From Homarus americanus (lineage: Eukaryota; Arthropoda; Malacostraca; Decapoda; Nephropidae), in assembly GCF_018991925.1 (NCBI RefSeq), contig NW_024727888.1, positions 240,001-304,000 on the forward strand: 64,000 nt of DNA. Reading direction: 5' to 3'. This document shows, in pieces, positions 1 to 11,125 of the stretch (positions are counted from its first letter, which is position 1; each line of letters begins with the position of its first letter). The notes below the pieces were generated by a model. The model saw only the letters and a list, made by a program, of their open reading frames with translations. It ran no database searches and was not told the DNA's origin. The position numbers and the translations under genes are program-made.

Positions 1-562
1 CTGAACTGAGGACAAAGACGAAGTGAGAGAGAGAGAGAGAGAGAGAGATATGAATTATTAACGTGTACCATTAACAATCTCCTGCCAAAATACCAGGAGA
101 GACGGACTAGTCATTCTGTGGTGAAGAGAAAGAGGGAAATAATGAGAGACAGAGAAGGAGACAGAGAGACAGACGGAGGAATCATCAGTCCACATCCTCG
201 ATTAATGACGACCATTATGCTTCTGGCACGACGGAAAGCTTGAGTGGTTGGTGAAATTTCAGAGAAGTAATTAGCAAAACTCATTGAGGCCATCTCAGTG
301 ATCCACGCCGCCCTGCCAAATGGTGTGAGGATTTACTGGCTGGAGAGAGAGGCGTGAGAGAAGACGACAGAGTAGAGAATGAGGGAGGTGGTGCAGGGGG
401 CGCAGAAGAAGGAGGTAGTGAGCTTTTGATCCTGCAGAAGAGGTGGTTAATGGTAAGGGGTCGCTGGCATCTGTTTAGTATTTACTGAAACCTTAAAGAC
501 TCGTCTCTAATGTTTGTGTTGTCACTCAGAGGCTGGTAAATATAATACGAGGTTTTAATGAA
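1..562. other. Gene-free, purine-rich flank
   Basis: A short (GA)n tract at about 27-48 and scattered purine-rich sequence. No exon with convincing splice sites and no recognisable mobile element was seen on either strand. A minus-strand open frame at 111-293 has no recognisable domain and a low-complexity Ser/Leu end, so it is not called. Confidence 0.6.
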
Positions 563-582
563 TTTATTATTATTATTATTAT

Positions 583-623
<41 letters not shown>

Positions 624-630
624 ATAGTAA
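563..630. repeat. (ATT)n / (TAG)n microsatellite
   Basis: Seven or so ATT units (563-583) pass directly into about thirteen AGT/TAG units (584-622) and a degenerate end. A retroelement fragment starts immediately after it, and a short (GTA)n tract recurs on the far side of that fragment. Confidence 0.95.
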
Positions 631-1204
631 CGAAGCCCGGTGGACGTCAGTGCTCGAGGATTCTGGACGCGGGGACAGCGAGCTTTCTTCGACATCAGGA
701 TTTTTGATCCCATGGCCGCATGTCACCGTAACCTAGCTCTCGATGCTGCACATAGGAGGAACGAGAACGGCAAGAGAAGGGCATATGGGGAGAGAATTCA
801 AAACGTTGTTCAAGGCAGCTTCACTCCTCTAGTGTTCACAACCTCTGGTGGGATGGGACCAAGTGCAAGATGTTTCTACGCCAGACTCGCAGAGGTGATC
901 TCCGAACAAAAGCAGCAGCCCAGAAGTTATGTTACAGCCTGGATGAGATGTCGACTGTCTTTCTCTCTCCTTCGGTCGGCTTTGCTCTGCCTCAGGGGAA
1001 CGAGAGCTTCTGCCCCAACTCCGACAACTGCTGCAGATATTGACTATGAGGCTACTGTCACTGAATGCCGCATAGATCTGCGGCTCAACTAATTTAACAC
1101 AGATAGGATAGCTACTTATGTATGAGGATATTTAATATTTAGATAATTAAATGGTGGCGAAGGTGTGGCTATTGGGGGAGGCTGGAGGCCACGTTAAAAA
1201 AAAA
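631..1204 (+). pseudogene. 3' end of a truncated retroelement ORF (restriction-like endonuclease-type C-terminus)
   Basis: An open frame runs from about 631 to the stop at 1090-1092 and is cut off at its 5' end by the microsatellite. The apparent start at 640 is GTG, not a genuine start. It encodes a conserved-looking block: GFW followed by RAFFDIRIFDP, KRRAYGERI, FTPLVFTTSGGMGP and LSFSLLRSALLCLRGTR. From memory this series is the C-terminal end of a retroelement polyprotein family common in invertebrate genomes, where the GFW...FFDVRVFNP part resembles a PD-(D/E)XK-like nuclease core. Reverse transcriptase motifs are absent, so this is a 5'-truncated copy. After the stop, about 100 nt of trailer ends in nine A residues (1196-1204). 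The exact clade is not resolved here; membership in a mobile family is fairly sure. Confidence 0.7.
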
Positions 1205-1220
1205 GTAGTAGTAGTAGTAT
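1205..1220. repeat. Short (GTA)n tract on the 3' side of the retroelement fragment
   Basis: Five GTA units directly follow the A-tract at 1196-1204 and match the unit of the longer tract at 584-622. The fragment therefore appears to be inserted inside one microsatellite. Confidence 0.85.
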
Positions 1221-1882
1221 AATGGAAAGTTTTTAAGGTAAAATTTTCCAAAATATCAACATTCAGCTATAAATAAGGTACAACTTACCTTCCAGATAAC
1301 TTAAGAACTATTATACTGAGATGATATTTATAACTTCCATATATAATACTAAGATAATAACTGCTTATAACTCTTAAAAAAAATATATACAATCGTCGAG
1401 GCTTCCAGTAAGATGACATTGAATCCTGGTACAATAAATTAATGTAGTTTTGGTGCAGCCTGAGCAGTGAGGGTCGATAAATGACTTTTTTTCCAAGGTA
1501 AGTTGAGAGGGTCAATGGAACAAGTCCCTCTCCCGGCCAGAGCTTTTTTCTCCCTTTCTCAAGAGGCGGATGATGGGGAAGTGGCGTTACGGATGAGGGA
1601 GTGAGAGAAAGAGAAGGAGGAGGGGAGAAATGGAGAAATGGAGAAAGTGAGACAGAGAGGGGGAGGAAGGTAGAAGGATAGAGGGACGAGTACAGAAAGG
1701 GAGAAAGAAAAATGAAGGAGGGGGAGAAGGGGATAAAGAAGAAACGATTGACAGACACACAAAGTGAAGAGGAAGAGAAAGGGAGGAATGAATAGAGAGA
1801 TAGAAAAGAAAACCGATAGACAAGAGGTAAATATTAACAAATGTACAGACAAAAATCAATACGTATAGGAAATAAATGATTA

Positions 1883-1929
<47 letters not shown>

Positions 1930-2012
1930 ACTACAACAGCGCCGCCTCACTGCCAGGTACTAAACCATCTCTGACAGTGAAACGGATAAACAATAAGGCC
2001 TCTAGCTTCTTG
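1221..2012. other. Gene-free purine-rich region with (GA)n
   Basis: 1560-1760 is strongly purine-rich, and an uninterrupted (GA)n tract lies at about 1887-1926. The long minus-strand Ser/Leu/Phe frames across it are translations of this composition. No gene seen. Confidence 0.7.
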
Positions 2013-2166
2013 CTATAAAACTTGACCAACAGATGGCAGCAACGATGAAAAGGGTCCCTCTCCAAACTCAATATGGCGACATTTTTTTTTTTTTTATCGT
2101 ATCACTTAAAATATTCACTAATATTTGACGTGCTTCCTTACGCCATCTGTTGGTCGAGTTTCACAT
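2013..2166. repeat. Imperfect inverted repeat of about 22 bp with CTCF-like motifs in both arms
   Basis: The left arm (2016-2037) and right arm (2142-2163) are reverse complements with two mismatches over 22 nt; their shared core is GCCATCTGTTGGTC. The spacer of about 104 nt includes a T-tract at 2083-2095. Each arm contains a sequence close to the CTCF core CCASYAGRKGGCRSY (left arm on the + strand about 14 of 15 positions, right arm on the - strand about 12 of 15, counted by eye). No terminal target duplication was recognised, so it could be a small foldback element or a pair of convergent protein sites. Confidence 0.5.
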
Positions 2167-3400
2167 CTGGAAGAACAGTGTCAGTAACCAATTTAGGATT
2201 ATATCTACAGGAAAGACACTGTACTGTAGATTCCAAGACACGAGATTTAATATTCTCTCGTTCTTCATTCTATTCGTCAGTAACGGTTTCAGTGTAGCTT
2301 GAGTGGGGCACACAGATACTTACTAGTGGTTACGTGTAGAGAAGTGAAGGAGTTCTACTGTTACGAAGACTGAAAAACAAAAATCAGTGGTGGATGTTTG
2401 TACAGGTGGTGTTGTGAAAAAAAATTGATTCCAGACATTCGAACATTTTCACAACTATCGAACTACAGAACTCCAGGGCCCAGCAGAGTGTATCTAGAGG
2501 GTCCACGGATAAGGATCAAGCCATCTTACTCAAGTGCTCAGATATCTTACTATAGACCACCTAATCCATTGGACTCAGGAGGCTGACATCGTACTCAAGG
2601 GGTAAGAAGGACTTGAGTACTATATAAAGAAAAATTAGATGAAATAGAATGGAATAATGAGGAAGGAAGAGAGTAAATACCAATATTATCGATAAAAAGT
2701 AGACTTCTGGATTGCGTCAAGAGGAGAGAGGTAAGGGTGGTGAGAGTGTACTTGTATAACCTGAAGAGCGAGGTTAAGGGGATGGATGATTGTCTCGTGT
2801 ACTGGGTGAGCAAGGCTGAGAGGGGAGAGAGACGAATGGGGGAGAACAAGAGATAAAGATAGAGGAGAGCAGGGAAGAGAGAGTGAGATAATGGTAGGGG
2901 AGAACAAGGATGAGAGATATAGATAGAGGAGAGCAGGGAAGAGAGAGGGAGATAATGGTAGGAGAGGAATGATGATGGTTAGTGAGTTTCAAGGCAAACC
3001 CGTCCAAAAAATTTAAGATTATTCATATTTCCAAGTTCTTCCTTCAGAATTCATTGTTGCTGTTATTTTTTTGTTTTTTGCGGGGGAGGGGTGGGGGATA
3101 ATGACCCTGACCCTTGACCTATGAGTGCCCCCAAAACATATGAATCTTTATTTTTGTGTTAGAAGTTTGTCTTTATTAGCGACAGTCACCTTGAACTATG
3201 ATCAGCAACGTAACAGGTGTCGTTCAGATCACACTAGTTATAAATAATACGTCATGTTTATCCATTTCGAGCCAACACAAACAGACACACGGACGAGGGG
3301 AGGGGAGGGGGGTAACATGATAACAATCTCCCCTACCCAAACAACTCTCGTCATCCAATAGACCATTTCCTCGTTACTCCTACAAACATTTCCTGCTGCC
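2167..3400. other. Gene-free region
   Basis: Contains a purine-rich stretch (2810-2980) with a roughly 60-nt duplicated segment built on GAGATAATGGTAG, and AT-rich sequence after 3000. No exon or mobile element was recognised. Confidence 0.5.
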
Positions 3401-3690
3401 TGACTCAGTGGAGGTATGAGGGCAGGCAGGGAGGCAGCCACCCACGCGCCTATGACCATAACTAATGACAGGTTTACTTGTGCGTCGGGGCGGGTAAACG
3501 GCGGCAGCGGGAACAGCATATACTTAGTTAAGTCAACAACCCGGGGAGCCAGGGCCGGCACTACCACCACCCAGGTCGGCCCAGCTCAGTGGTCGGCTGG
3601 ACGTTGGGAGAACCATTACAACACACAGAAAACGGAGTGTGTCGACAGTATTGAAACTATTATGACGAGAAAAGAAAATTAATTATAACC
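3401..3690. other. GC-richer unclassified segment
   Basis: 3410-3610 is noticeably more GC-rich and CpG-containing than its surroundings. A + strand open frame at 3416-3682 crosses it, but its product has no domain I recognise and no convincing splice borders. It could be a 5' untranslated exon or promoter region, or simply a composition shift. Confidence 0.25.
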
Positions 3691-4494
3691 GTAAGAGTAT
3701 GTACAAGTTTTAGAGACAAACTTAAGTGCTTTTATGCAGAAACTATTAATAACAGCAGTGCCTTAGCTGAAAAGACATACAAGAGAAGTTGAACTAAGAA
3801 CTCACTGACTCCTGATAAACTAATTCGTCTCATAAAGATATAACACAAGGATTAACCTGGTGTTGAATTGCTCAAACATGTGTGTGTGTAGAAACTCTTA
3901 AATACATAAGAAAAAAGTACAGAAAGAGACAGAGAGACAGAGAGAGTGGACAAGCTGTGTTGAGAATGATGGAGGAGCAGGTATTGGTGATGACAGGAGA
4001 GGCGGAGACACACAATTAACCAGGTATCCACACAGGTATTATAAATTCTCTTCTTCTTATCACACTACTCATTACACTCTGTACCAACACAAAAAAAAAA
4101 CATCCTCATTCTACCTCGTGCCATTACACCAATCACCTTCTGTGGTAATTTTCATTAGACGATAATAGTGTTTTCTTCCCGACGACACCATGATAATTAT
4201 ACCCCAAGAGACAACTAACATGATAATTATACCCTTCATGTAATGGTACTAAAGAGGCTCAGCATAATTATACCCAACACACATAATTTTTTCACTTCGT
4301 ATATTGGAATTTATGATCTGCGTCTCGTTATATAATTCACCTTTGAGTTGAGTTTATTGTTATTTATTAGAGAGAAAAACGTTTAATTAAAAGATTTATT
4401 ATATGAAAGGTTTATTATTATTGAGAAAATAAATTAATTTCATTTATTAGTTAAAGAGGAATCCTACAGTTTAGATTTACTTGAAGAATTTTAT
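3691..4494. other. AT-rich gene-free region
   Basis: Unique-looking AT-rich DNA. The phrase ATAATTATACCC is repeated three times between 4190 and 4280. No gene was recognised. Confidence 0.5.
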
Positions 4495-4500
4495 ATTTCT

Positions 4501-4547
<47 letters not shown>

Positions 4548-4611
4548 TTCATCCCTTACTCCTCCTCCTTCTTCCTCCTTCGTCCTCCTCCTCTTCCTCC
4601 CCCTCCTCCTC

Positions 4612-4648
<37 letters not shown>

Positions 4649-4672
4649 CTCCTTCCTCTTCCTCCTCCTTTA
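4495..4672. repeat. (CTT)n/(CTC)n polypyrimidine tract
   Basis: About 180 nt of almost pure pyrimidine on the + strand, CTT units first and then CTC/CCT units. The Leu- and Ser-rich open frame over it is an artefact. Confidence 0.9.
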
Positions 4673-4799
4673 TTCACCGTTACGTTAGCAGTGTGGCAGC
4701 AGCTTTAAACAAAACTAAAGGGTGAACTATTTATAAACATTTGTTGGCTACGTTGCTCCTAATCTGTAAAAATGGATCTGATTTTTGTGTGTCTAGATA

Positions 4800-5165
4800 T
4801 GTGAGTTGGTGGTGGTTGGGGGTGTAGATTGTGGTGGTAGGGGGGTTGGTGGTGGTGGTAGGGGGTGGTAGGGAGTGGTGATTGTGCTGGTAGGGGGTGA
4901 TGGTAGGGGTGTTGATGTTCTTTGTGGTGGTGGTAGTAGTGGTAGTAATAATGGTGATGGTAGAAATAATGGTGATGGTTGTGGTAGTAATAGGGGTGAC
5001 GGTGTTGGTAATGGTTGTGGTTTCATATGTACAGTCCCCTTCACTAGTGCGTTTACAGGGGCTCGCGAGGTTTTGTGCAGTGTGGCAGTAATAGTAGCAG
5101 TAGTAGCCATGATAGTAGTTATAGCAGTAATCGTAGTAGTAGTAGTAGTAGTAGTAGTAGTAATC
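4800..5165. repeat. GGT/GTA-rich trinucleotide region
   Basis: Degenerate TGG, GGT and TAG units: G/T-rich from 4800 to 5010, and (GTA)n at 5080-5160. Open frames on both strands (Gly/Val/Asp or Pro/Thr-rich) reflect the repeat. Confidence 0.85.
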
Positions 5166-5227
5166 TTTGTCCCCTTACTCCCACAACATCAGCTGGGGGG
5201 GTCGTCGTGTACGCTGTGTAAGAGGGA

Positions 5228-5266
5228 TATATATAACTCCCACACAGGCTATATACAGTCAGTCTC
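5228..5266 (+). promoter_or_regulatory. Possible TATA plus initiator core promoter
   Basis: TATATATAA begins at 5228 and an arthropod-type initiator TCAGTC has its A at 5261, a spacing of 33 bp, close to that of arthropod TATA/Inr promoters. No downstream coding exon could be identified, so this may be coincidence in AT-rich DNA. Confidence 0.25.
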
Positions 5267-5570
5267 TTATAGGTCATCGTAGCTCCCTGGTCCACTCGAT
5301 CCTTGTCCGCCCAAAAAAAATTGTAACACTAGTTTCTACATATTTCATTCAGTTATTTCGGTCTTGTGTTTGTCATGACTTTTATAGCTTTGAATGTTTG
5401 TGTTTTGAGGTGAATGATTTTTTTAGTAATAATAAAAATACTAAGATTTTATCGTGCAAATAGATTGGTGGTTAAGGATAATTTTTATAGAGAGGGGAGG
5501 AGTAGGATAAGAGGGGGAAGGGAACGGGAAAGGCGATGGAGAGGAAGGAAAGAAATGGAAAGTGGGATAA

Positions 5571-5571
5571 A

Positions 5572-5648
<77 letters not shown>

Positions 5649-5657
5649 TAATAATAA
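5571..5657. repeat. (AAT)n microsatellite
   Basis: About 28 AAT units with one interruption (GATAAT near 5645). Confidence 0.95.
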
Positions 5658-5994
5658 CTTCGTTTCTAATTAAAGGAATTAAATTAGCCATAGTATGAAG
5701 ACTCAACTTAATAATTAACTGTACAGGAGAAAAAAGACAAACTTCATATACGTATTAATTTCAGGCATTATTACACTAACGATTTATTTGATATAAATTC
5801 TAAGAAATAATTCACGTTTTGCGAATTAATGGAAAACCATGATTCGATTTTGAGATAAGGTGACTTGGTAGGTCTCTCTCTCTCTCTCTCTCTCTCTCCA
5901 CCCTACCTTCAAACCAATCATAGCTCTAAGTAAAAATACAAACACAAGGACATGGATCCGGTTTGGCATATGTTGCAAAAACAACATGAAAGGT

Positions 5995-6030
<36 letters not shown>

Positions 6031-6167
6031 GTGGGCGTGTGTGTGTTAGTGGGCGTCAACAAGCAGGGGAGCGTACAGTGTTTAGCCACACACACAAACG
6101 AGGGGAGGGAGAGAGAGAGAGAGACCGAAGAGAGATACAGACCACACACGGGAGGCAAGATGCACAT

Positions 6168-6201
<34 letters not shown>

Positions 6202-6780
6202 AAGAGAGAGAAGGGGGGGGGTGTTACCCTGTCACCACACAAGGATGAACCTTATGGTCTACATATACAGAGGAGATTAGGGTTTATACACAGGGAGGAG
6301 GGGGTACACCAAAGGGGAAAGAACAGACACACAGGGTGGGAGAGGCACAAACACAGGGGGAGGAAAGACAGACACAGAGAAGGAGAGACAAACAGGGAGA
6401 AGAGACATCAAAACAGGAAGAGAAGAGAGGCACAAACAGGGAGGAGAGAGAGAGAGAAACAAACAGGGAAGACAGAGATATACTCACCACACAGGGAGGA
6501 TACTAAGGTCGATTAAGGCCATGTTGGATTTTGCAACTCGTAGAATAAAGGTACCGAAACACACTCCAGGTTGGGCCACGCAATTTTATCGTGGAAAAAA
6601 TGCGTTACGTTTATTCGATAATCTCAAAATAAAACTTAAGGTGATTGAGAGAATTTAGCTTTTTTTGTCTCGTTGTAAAGATACAGCATTTTTAGTTTGT
6701 TTTAGCTTTGATAAATTAGGATGCCATTCAGTTTATAAGTCTGAATTTCGATGACTAGGAAGCTACGTTTGCTCTCTCTT
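5658..6780. other. Gene-free, microsatellite-rich region
   Basis: (TC)n at 5874-5898, (GT)n at 5998-6028, (GA)n at 6112-6122 and 6169-6212, and a purine-rich stretch at 6290-6480. The remainder is AT-rich with no recognised exon. Confidence 0.7.
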
Positions 6781-6789
6781 CTCGCTTCT

Positions 6790-6796
<7 letters not shown>

Positions 6797-6850
<54 letters not shown>
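6797..6850. repeat. (CT)n microsatellite
   Basis: Uninterrupted CT repeat of about 27 units. Confidence 0.95.
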
Positions 6851-6854
<4 letters not shown>

Positions 6855-8449
6855 TAAATGTCACTTTTCAATCTCCTTTCCTCCATTTGTGGGTGAACTG
6901 TTTACATGTTTGAGTGTGTATCATGCAAGTAGTGACATCTCAGTGTTTATTTCTTGATGAATGACCAACAGGTGTATAAGTGACGTATCGAGAGCCACTT
7001 AAATAACAATAGTACTACAATAATAAACTAATAGACCCAAGGTTAGGTTTGGTTTCGTTTCGTTTCGTTGAGTTTGAGTTATTTTAGGTTAGGTTAAAAA
7101 AAGATAACAGGGGAGTGATCTAGTTATGTTTAGACCTTAGTGTATCAGTCAGTTAGTGTGTCAGTTAGTCAGAGTGTGAGTCAGTGAGTCAGTTAATCAG
7201 ACAATCAGTCAATCAAATAAGACTTTCATAAAAGCTTTGTGAAAGTCAGACTCATACTGTACAATCAATTTTATATTGTATGCCTTCGGTACTCAAGTTG
7301 GCTGTGTGAGTGGCTCCGCAATCTACCCTTCTTGTACTGTGAACCTCGCAAAGAACAATGTTATCTTAACCCGTGTAGAGTCAATGTCAGCGTCACCGTC
7401 AGAGGTAAACGGCAGATGGTCACTGTAAACCAAACAACGGTCTGGTATTGTTGATTCACGTTTATACGACATGGCAGCTTTAGTTTCCTTGCTCATAGAA
7501 CTTGTGACGTGTGTTTTGGTCACATTCCCCTCGCTGGTCACAATGGTAGAGGATAATTTAAATGGTGTTACGTTCTTACATCACAAATTCAGGGGAATAT
7601 TTAACGTAGGAACATTTGAGAATCCATCTTTGTGTCGTAGATTTAGTGAGTCAGTAAGATACGTTCTCACATCACCAGTTTAGAGGATAAATTAACGTAG
7701 GAACCTTTGAGAATGTGTTGTTTATTTAGAAGAATGACTGGTAAACGATACTTAATGACTTATCTAGTTGACAGCACCACAAGATAAACAAAACAGCACA
7801 CATAAACAAAACTATATTTTTCTTCTTCCCGCGCCTTGTCACCCTAACTAGCGTAGTCTCTCCTCCCCCATCACCGTTTTCTGTTATGCTTATGTTGACG
7901 TTAAGTGAGAAGAGCTTAAGGAGTTTGCGTTTGTATTTTTCGTTCTATTTTTTCATCCGTTTCTCGTCATGTCTGAGTAATGTCTCTGTCTTCAGTTATT
8001 TGGTGTTTGGATTTATAGTTATATTCGTGTTTTATGGACTGTGAGGAGAGTAGAGGTGAAGGAATGTTTGTTAATTATTTGTCTTTTTCTATTTCTTCTT
8101 CTTCTTCTTCTTCTTCTCCATCATCGTCATCTCCTCACTTACCTTATCAACTCTTCAGTATACAATGACGTAATCTCATCAAATCATTATAATTATACTC
8201 GGGAACATGATGACTTAATCCAAAGGTATAATGACGTTCTCTCCCTATCATCCGAATTATCCTCTCAAGTATGATAGCTTAATCTCTTCTATAAGGCTGT
8301 GTTGTGGACTTAAACGGTGTCTTGGTATTATGAATGGTATAATTATGTCTCCTGGTTATGGCATAATTGCACGTGTGACAGCTTAAATTAGCTCCTTAAA
8401 TATGATAGATTTACTCTTCTATGATAGGCTGTTTTAACCCCCTGTAGAT

Positions 8450-8450
<1 letters not shown>
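6851..8450. other. Gene-free AT-rich region with a local duplication
   Basis: Apart from the 7471 frame, this holds a GTCAGT/CAGTCAGT-rich stretch (7145-7215), a short (CTT)n at 8094-8117 and a local duplication sharing TTAACGTAGGAACMTTTGAG. No gene was recognised. Confidence 0.5.
7471..7683 (+). other. Unrecognised 70-codon open frame over a local duplication
   Basis: The frame starts with a real ATG in fair context (GACATGG). It has a hydrophobic N-terminus of about 25 residues (MAALVSLLIELVTCVLV...) that could pass for a signal sequence. No domain is recognised. The 3' half lies over one copy of a duplicated segment (about 7569-7626 and 7661-7716), which argues for a chance frame. No splice or polyadenylation evidence. 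Confidence 0.12.

Positions 8451-8524
<74 letters not shown>
8451..8524. repeat. (GT)n microsatellite
   Basis: About 37 uninterrupted GT units. Confidence 0.97.
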
Positions 8525-8526
<2 letters not shown>

Positions 8527-8872
8527 GAAAGTGGCCCTAAAACCATCATTATAAAAAATATCTTGTGGCTCTTAACTTACATATTGTACCGATCGTCCAT
8601 TCATTCCCCTTCCAACCACCCATTTTCTGCCACTTCCACCACCCCCACCCCCCACCCCCCCCCCTCCCCACCCTCACCACTACTCTCAGCCACCAGCAGG
8701 AAGGAGGAAGAGATAGAGAGAAGGAAACTATTATTTATTATAGCAAGATATATATATATTATGGGAGCCGACCCTTACTGTAGACCTGCCTCACCATGCC
8801 CCTCCCCCTCCTCCTCCTCCTCCCTTGTGCTTCCTCACTCAATTTGGCCCAATAGGGTAGATGGAGGGCAGC

Positions 8873-9610
8873 ATCCTACAACCTATACCCCTTATCCTAT
8901 TACTACTTCCTTCACTCTACTTCCCTCACCCTACACCCTCACCCTACATCCCCACCCTACACCCTCACCCCACACCCCTACACCCCTACCCCTCACCCTA
9001 CACCCTCACCCCACCCCCACCCCCACCTACACCACCCCATCACCCCATACATCCCTCACCCCACATCACACCCTCACCCCTACACCCCTCACCCCCATCC
9101 CACACACCCTCACCCCCACCCTCACCCCCCCTCCCACACCCCTCACCCCACACCCTCACCCCACCCTCACCCCACACCTCACCCCACACCTCACCCCTAC
9201 ACCCTCATCCCACACCCCTGACCCCACATCCCCACCCCACATCTGTCACCCCACACACCCTCACCCTCACCCCACACCCTCACCCCTACATCCCCACCCC
9301 ACATCCCTCACCCTACACCCCTACACCCCTCACCCTCACCCCACCCCACACCCTCACCCCACACCCTCACCCCACACCCCTCACCCCACACACCCTACAC
9401 CCCACACCCTCACCCCTACACCCTCACCCCACCCCTCACCCTACACCCCACCCTCCTCACCCTACACCCTCACCCACCCTCACCCCACACCCTACACCCT
9501 TCCCCACATCCCCTCACCCCATCCTCACTCTACACCCTTCACCCCACCCCTCACCCTACATCACCACACCCTCACCCTACACCCTCACCCTACATCCCTC
9601 ACCCTACTCT
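8873..9610. repeat. C-rich CACCCTACACCCTCACCCC minisatellite
   Basis: About 740 nt of degenerate 12-20 bp units made of CCCTCACCC and CCCTACACC, almost free of G on the + strand. It stays open in several frames (Pro/His/Thr-rich), which explains the long open frames here. They are not genes. Confidence 0.9.
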
Positions 9611-9690
9611 ATCTGCCCCTCTCCAAGATGAGTTTTTAATCACAGAAAGCGAATGATGGACCAATAGCCAACTGGAATTAGGTTAGAGGG

Positions 9691-9892
9691 CTAGTGGTGT
9701 CAGGGGGTGTCAGTGGTGTCAGGGAGTGCTAGCGGTGTGAGGGAGTGTCAGTGGTGTCAGGGGAGTGCTAGCGGTGTGAGGGAGTGTCAGTGGTGTGAGG
9801 GAGTGCTGGTGGTGTCAGGGGAGAGCTAGCGGTGTGAGGGCGTGTCATTGGTGTCAGGAGAGTGTCAGTGGTATCAGTGGTGTCAAGGGAAT
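9691..9892. repeat. Minisatellite of about 19-20 bp (GTGTCAGTGGTGTCAGGGG)
   Basis: Some ten copies alternate between GTGTCAGTGGTGTCAGGGAG and GTGCTAGCGGTGTGAGGGAG types, giving a higher-order period of 39 bp in places. Confidence 0.85.
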
Positions 9893-10419
9893 GTTCATTA
9901 TTTGGCATAAATTAATTTCACCGACGCGGCCTAACTCCGGGTTGTGTTCATATAGCGAGTGTGAGCCGCGTCTTGAGGCGGATTTAATTCTGCAGTTAAA
10001 TTATGGTGACTGTCTTCTTCTTCTTCTTCTTCTTCTTCTTTTTCTTCTTCTTCAATTATCCTTAATTTTATCTTGGTTTCTTGTTGTTGTTATTGTTAAT
10101 GTTGTTGTTGTTGTTTTTCTTGTACTTGTTCTTCTTTTTCTTACCAAACCTAACCTAACCTAACCCTACCTGCAGTTTGGCCCTGTAAACTCGTGTGTGC
10201 CCTGAGGCAGTGAGGCCACCTCCCCCCCCCCCTAATAATTAAATTCCACCATCGTACCTTAAAGCTATATTTAATATGCAATAGATCAATTGGTCCTATT
10301 AAAAGCCTTTTTTATTTAAACTCTTAAAGGCTTTTGTAACTTCAATAATATTTTAACTTTTCCTCAGGCGAAAAAAAATAAAGGAAAATGGTAATAATTT
10401 CAACTTTTCTTTCTTCCAG
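9893..10419. other. Region upstream of the KCNE-like gene
   Basis: Contains (TTC)n at 10013-10053, a GTT/CTT-rich part to 10140, a short AACCT telomere-type run at 10145-10172 and a perfect 10-bp inverted repeat (10301-10310 / 10326-10335). The last 20 nt before 10420 form a pyrimidine-rich splice acceptor. An upstream 5' exon was not found. Confidence 0.5.
10301..10335. repeat. Small perfect inverted repeat
   Basis: AAAAGCCTTT (10301-10310) and AAAGGCTTTT (10326-10335) are exact reverse complements around a 15-nt AT-rich loop, about 85 nt upstream of the first recognised exon. Confidence 0.7.
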
Positions 10420-10584
10420 GACATTCAGCTCTCTTGTGTGTGTGTGTTTGTTTACATCTGGACAACCATAATGATTGTAAACACCTCCAGCAAACACCTG
10501 CCGGCCCAACACTTTCCTGACGAACAACATCTCACTCCTGACGATGGCTCGAATATTAAAGAATTAGTTTTGGAACTCTTTAAG
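10420..10584 (+). CDS. KCNE-like potassium channel beta subunit, exon A (N-terminal extracellular part)
   Basis: This is the first recognised exon of a four-exon gene (10420-10584, 11126-11212, 17053-17216, 17957-18902). A strong acceptor (TTTTCTTTCTTCCAG, ending 10419) and donor (AAG|GTATGT) enclose 55 codons open in one frame, phase 0 at both ends. The likely start is the in-frame ATG at 10471 with A at -3; translation from there gives MIVNTSSKHL..., 38 residues, with an N-glycosylation sequon (NTS) at residue 4 and a helix-like NIKELVLELFK end. An N-terminal sequon with no cleaved signal peptide is typical of KCNE proteins. If the exon is internal instead, 17 more residues (hydrophobic, CVCVFVYIW) precede the Met. 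The full model predicts about 436 residues. Family members bind voltage-gated K+ channel alpha subunits in the plasma membrane and alter their gating. No RNA evidence is available. Confidence 0.6.
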
Positions 10585-10649
10585 GTATGTTTCTGTTGAC
10601 TCATATTATATCTGTTCTTAATTGTCTTTACCCACGCCTGTACTCGCAC

Positions 10650-11092
10650 CTGTCCACAACACACACACACACACCTGCCCCTGACCCCCTCACACACACA
10701 CCTGCCATCACACCTTCCGACACAACTTCCCACACACACACACACCTGCCCCCCACACACACGCCTGCCATCACACCTTCCGACACAACTTCCCACACAC
10801 ACACACACCTGCCCCCCCCACACACACACTGCCATCACACCTTCCACACACCTTCCCCACACACACACACACACCTGCCCCCACACACACGCCTGCCATC
10901 ACACCTTCCCACACACCTTCCCCACACACACACACACACTGCCCCCACACACACGCCTGCCATCACACCTTCCCACACAACTTCCCACACACACACACAC
11001 ACCTGCCTCCCCCACACACACGCCTGCCATCACACCTTCCCACACACCTTCCCACACACACACGCACACACCTACCCACACACCTGCTCCTC
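10650..11092. repeat. (AC)n-based minisatellite filling intron A
   Basis: Units of roughly 60-70 bp combine (CA)n, CCTGCC and CCATCACACCTTCC. They occupy most of the 541-nt intron between 10584 and 11126. Cys/Val- and His/Thr-rich open frames on both strands are artefacts. Confidence 0.9.
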
Positions 11093-11125
11093 CCTAGATT
11101 AACCTGACGTGTGTGTGTCTTCCAG

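Noticed and set aside
4875..5282. Gly/Val-rich frame near the possible promoter
   Set aside because: Built from GGT/GTA trinucleotide repeats.
7239..7454. Cys-containing frame ending PRKEQCYLNPCRVNVSVTV...
   Set aside because: The first codon is GTG, splice borders are weak and no domain is recognised.
8563..9639. 358-codon Pro/His/Thr-rich open frame
   Set aside because: It is a translation of the C-rich minisatellite, open in more than one frame, with no domain.
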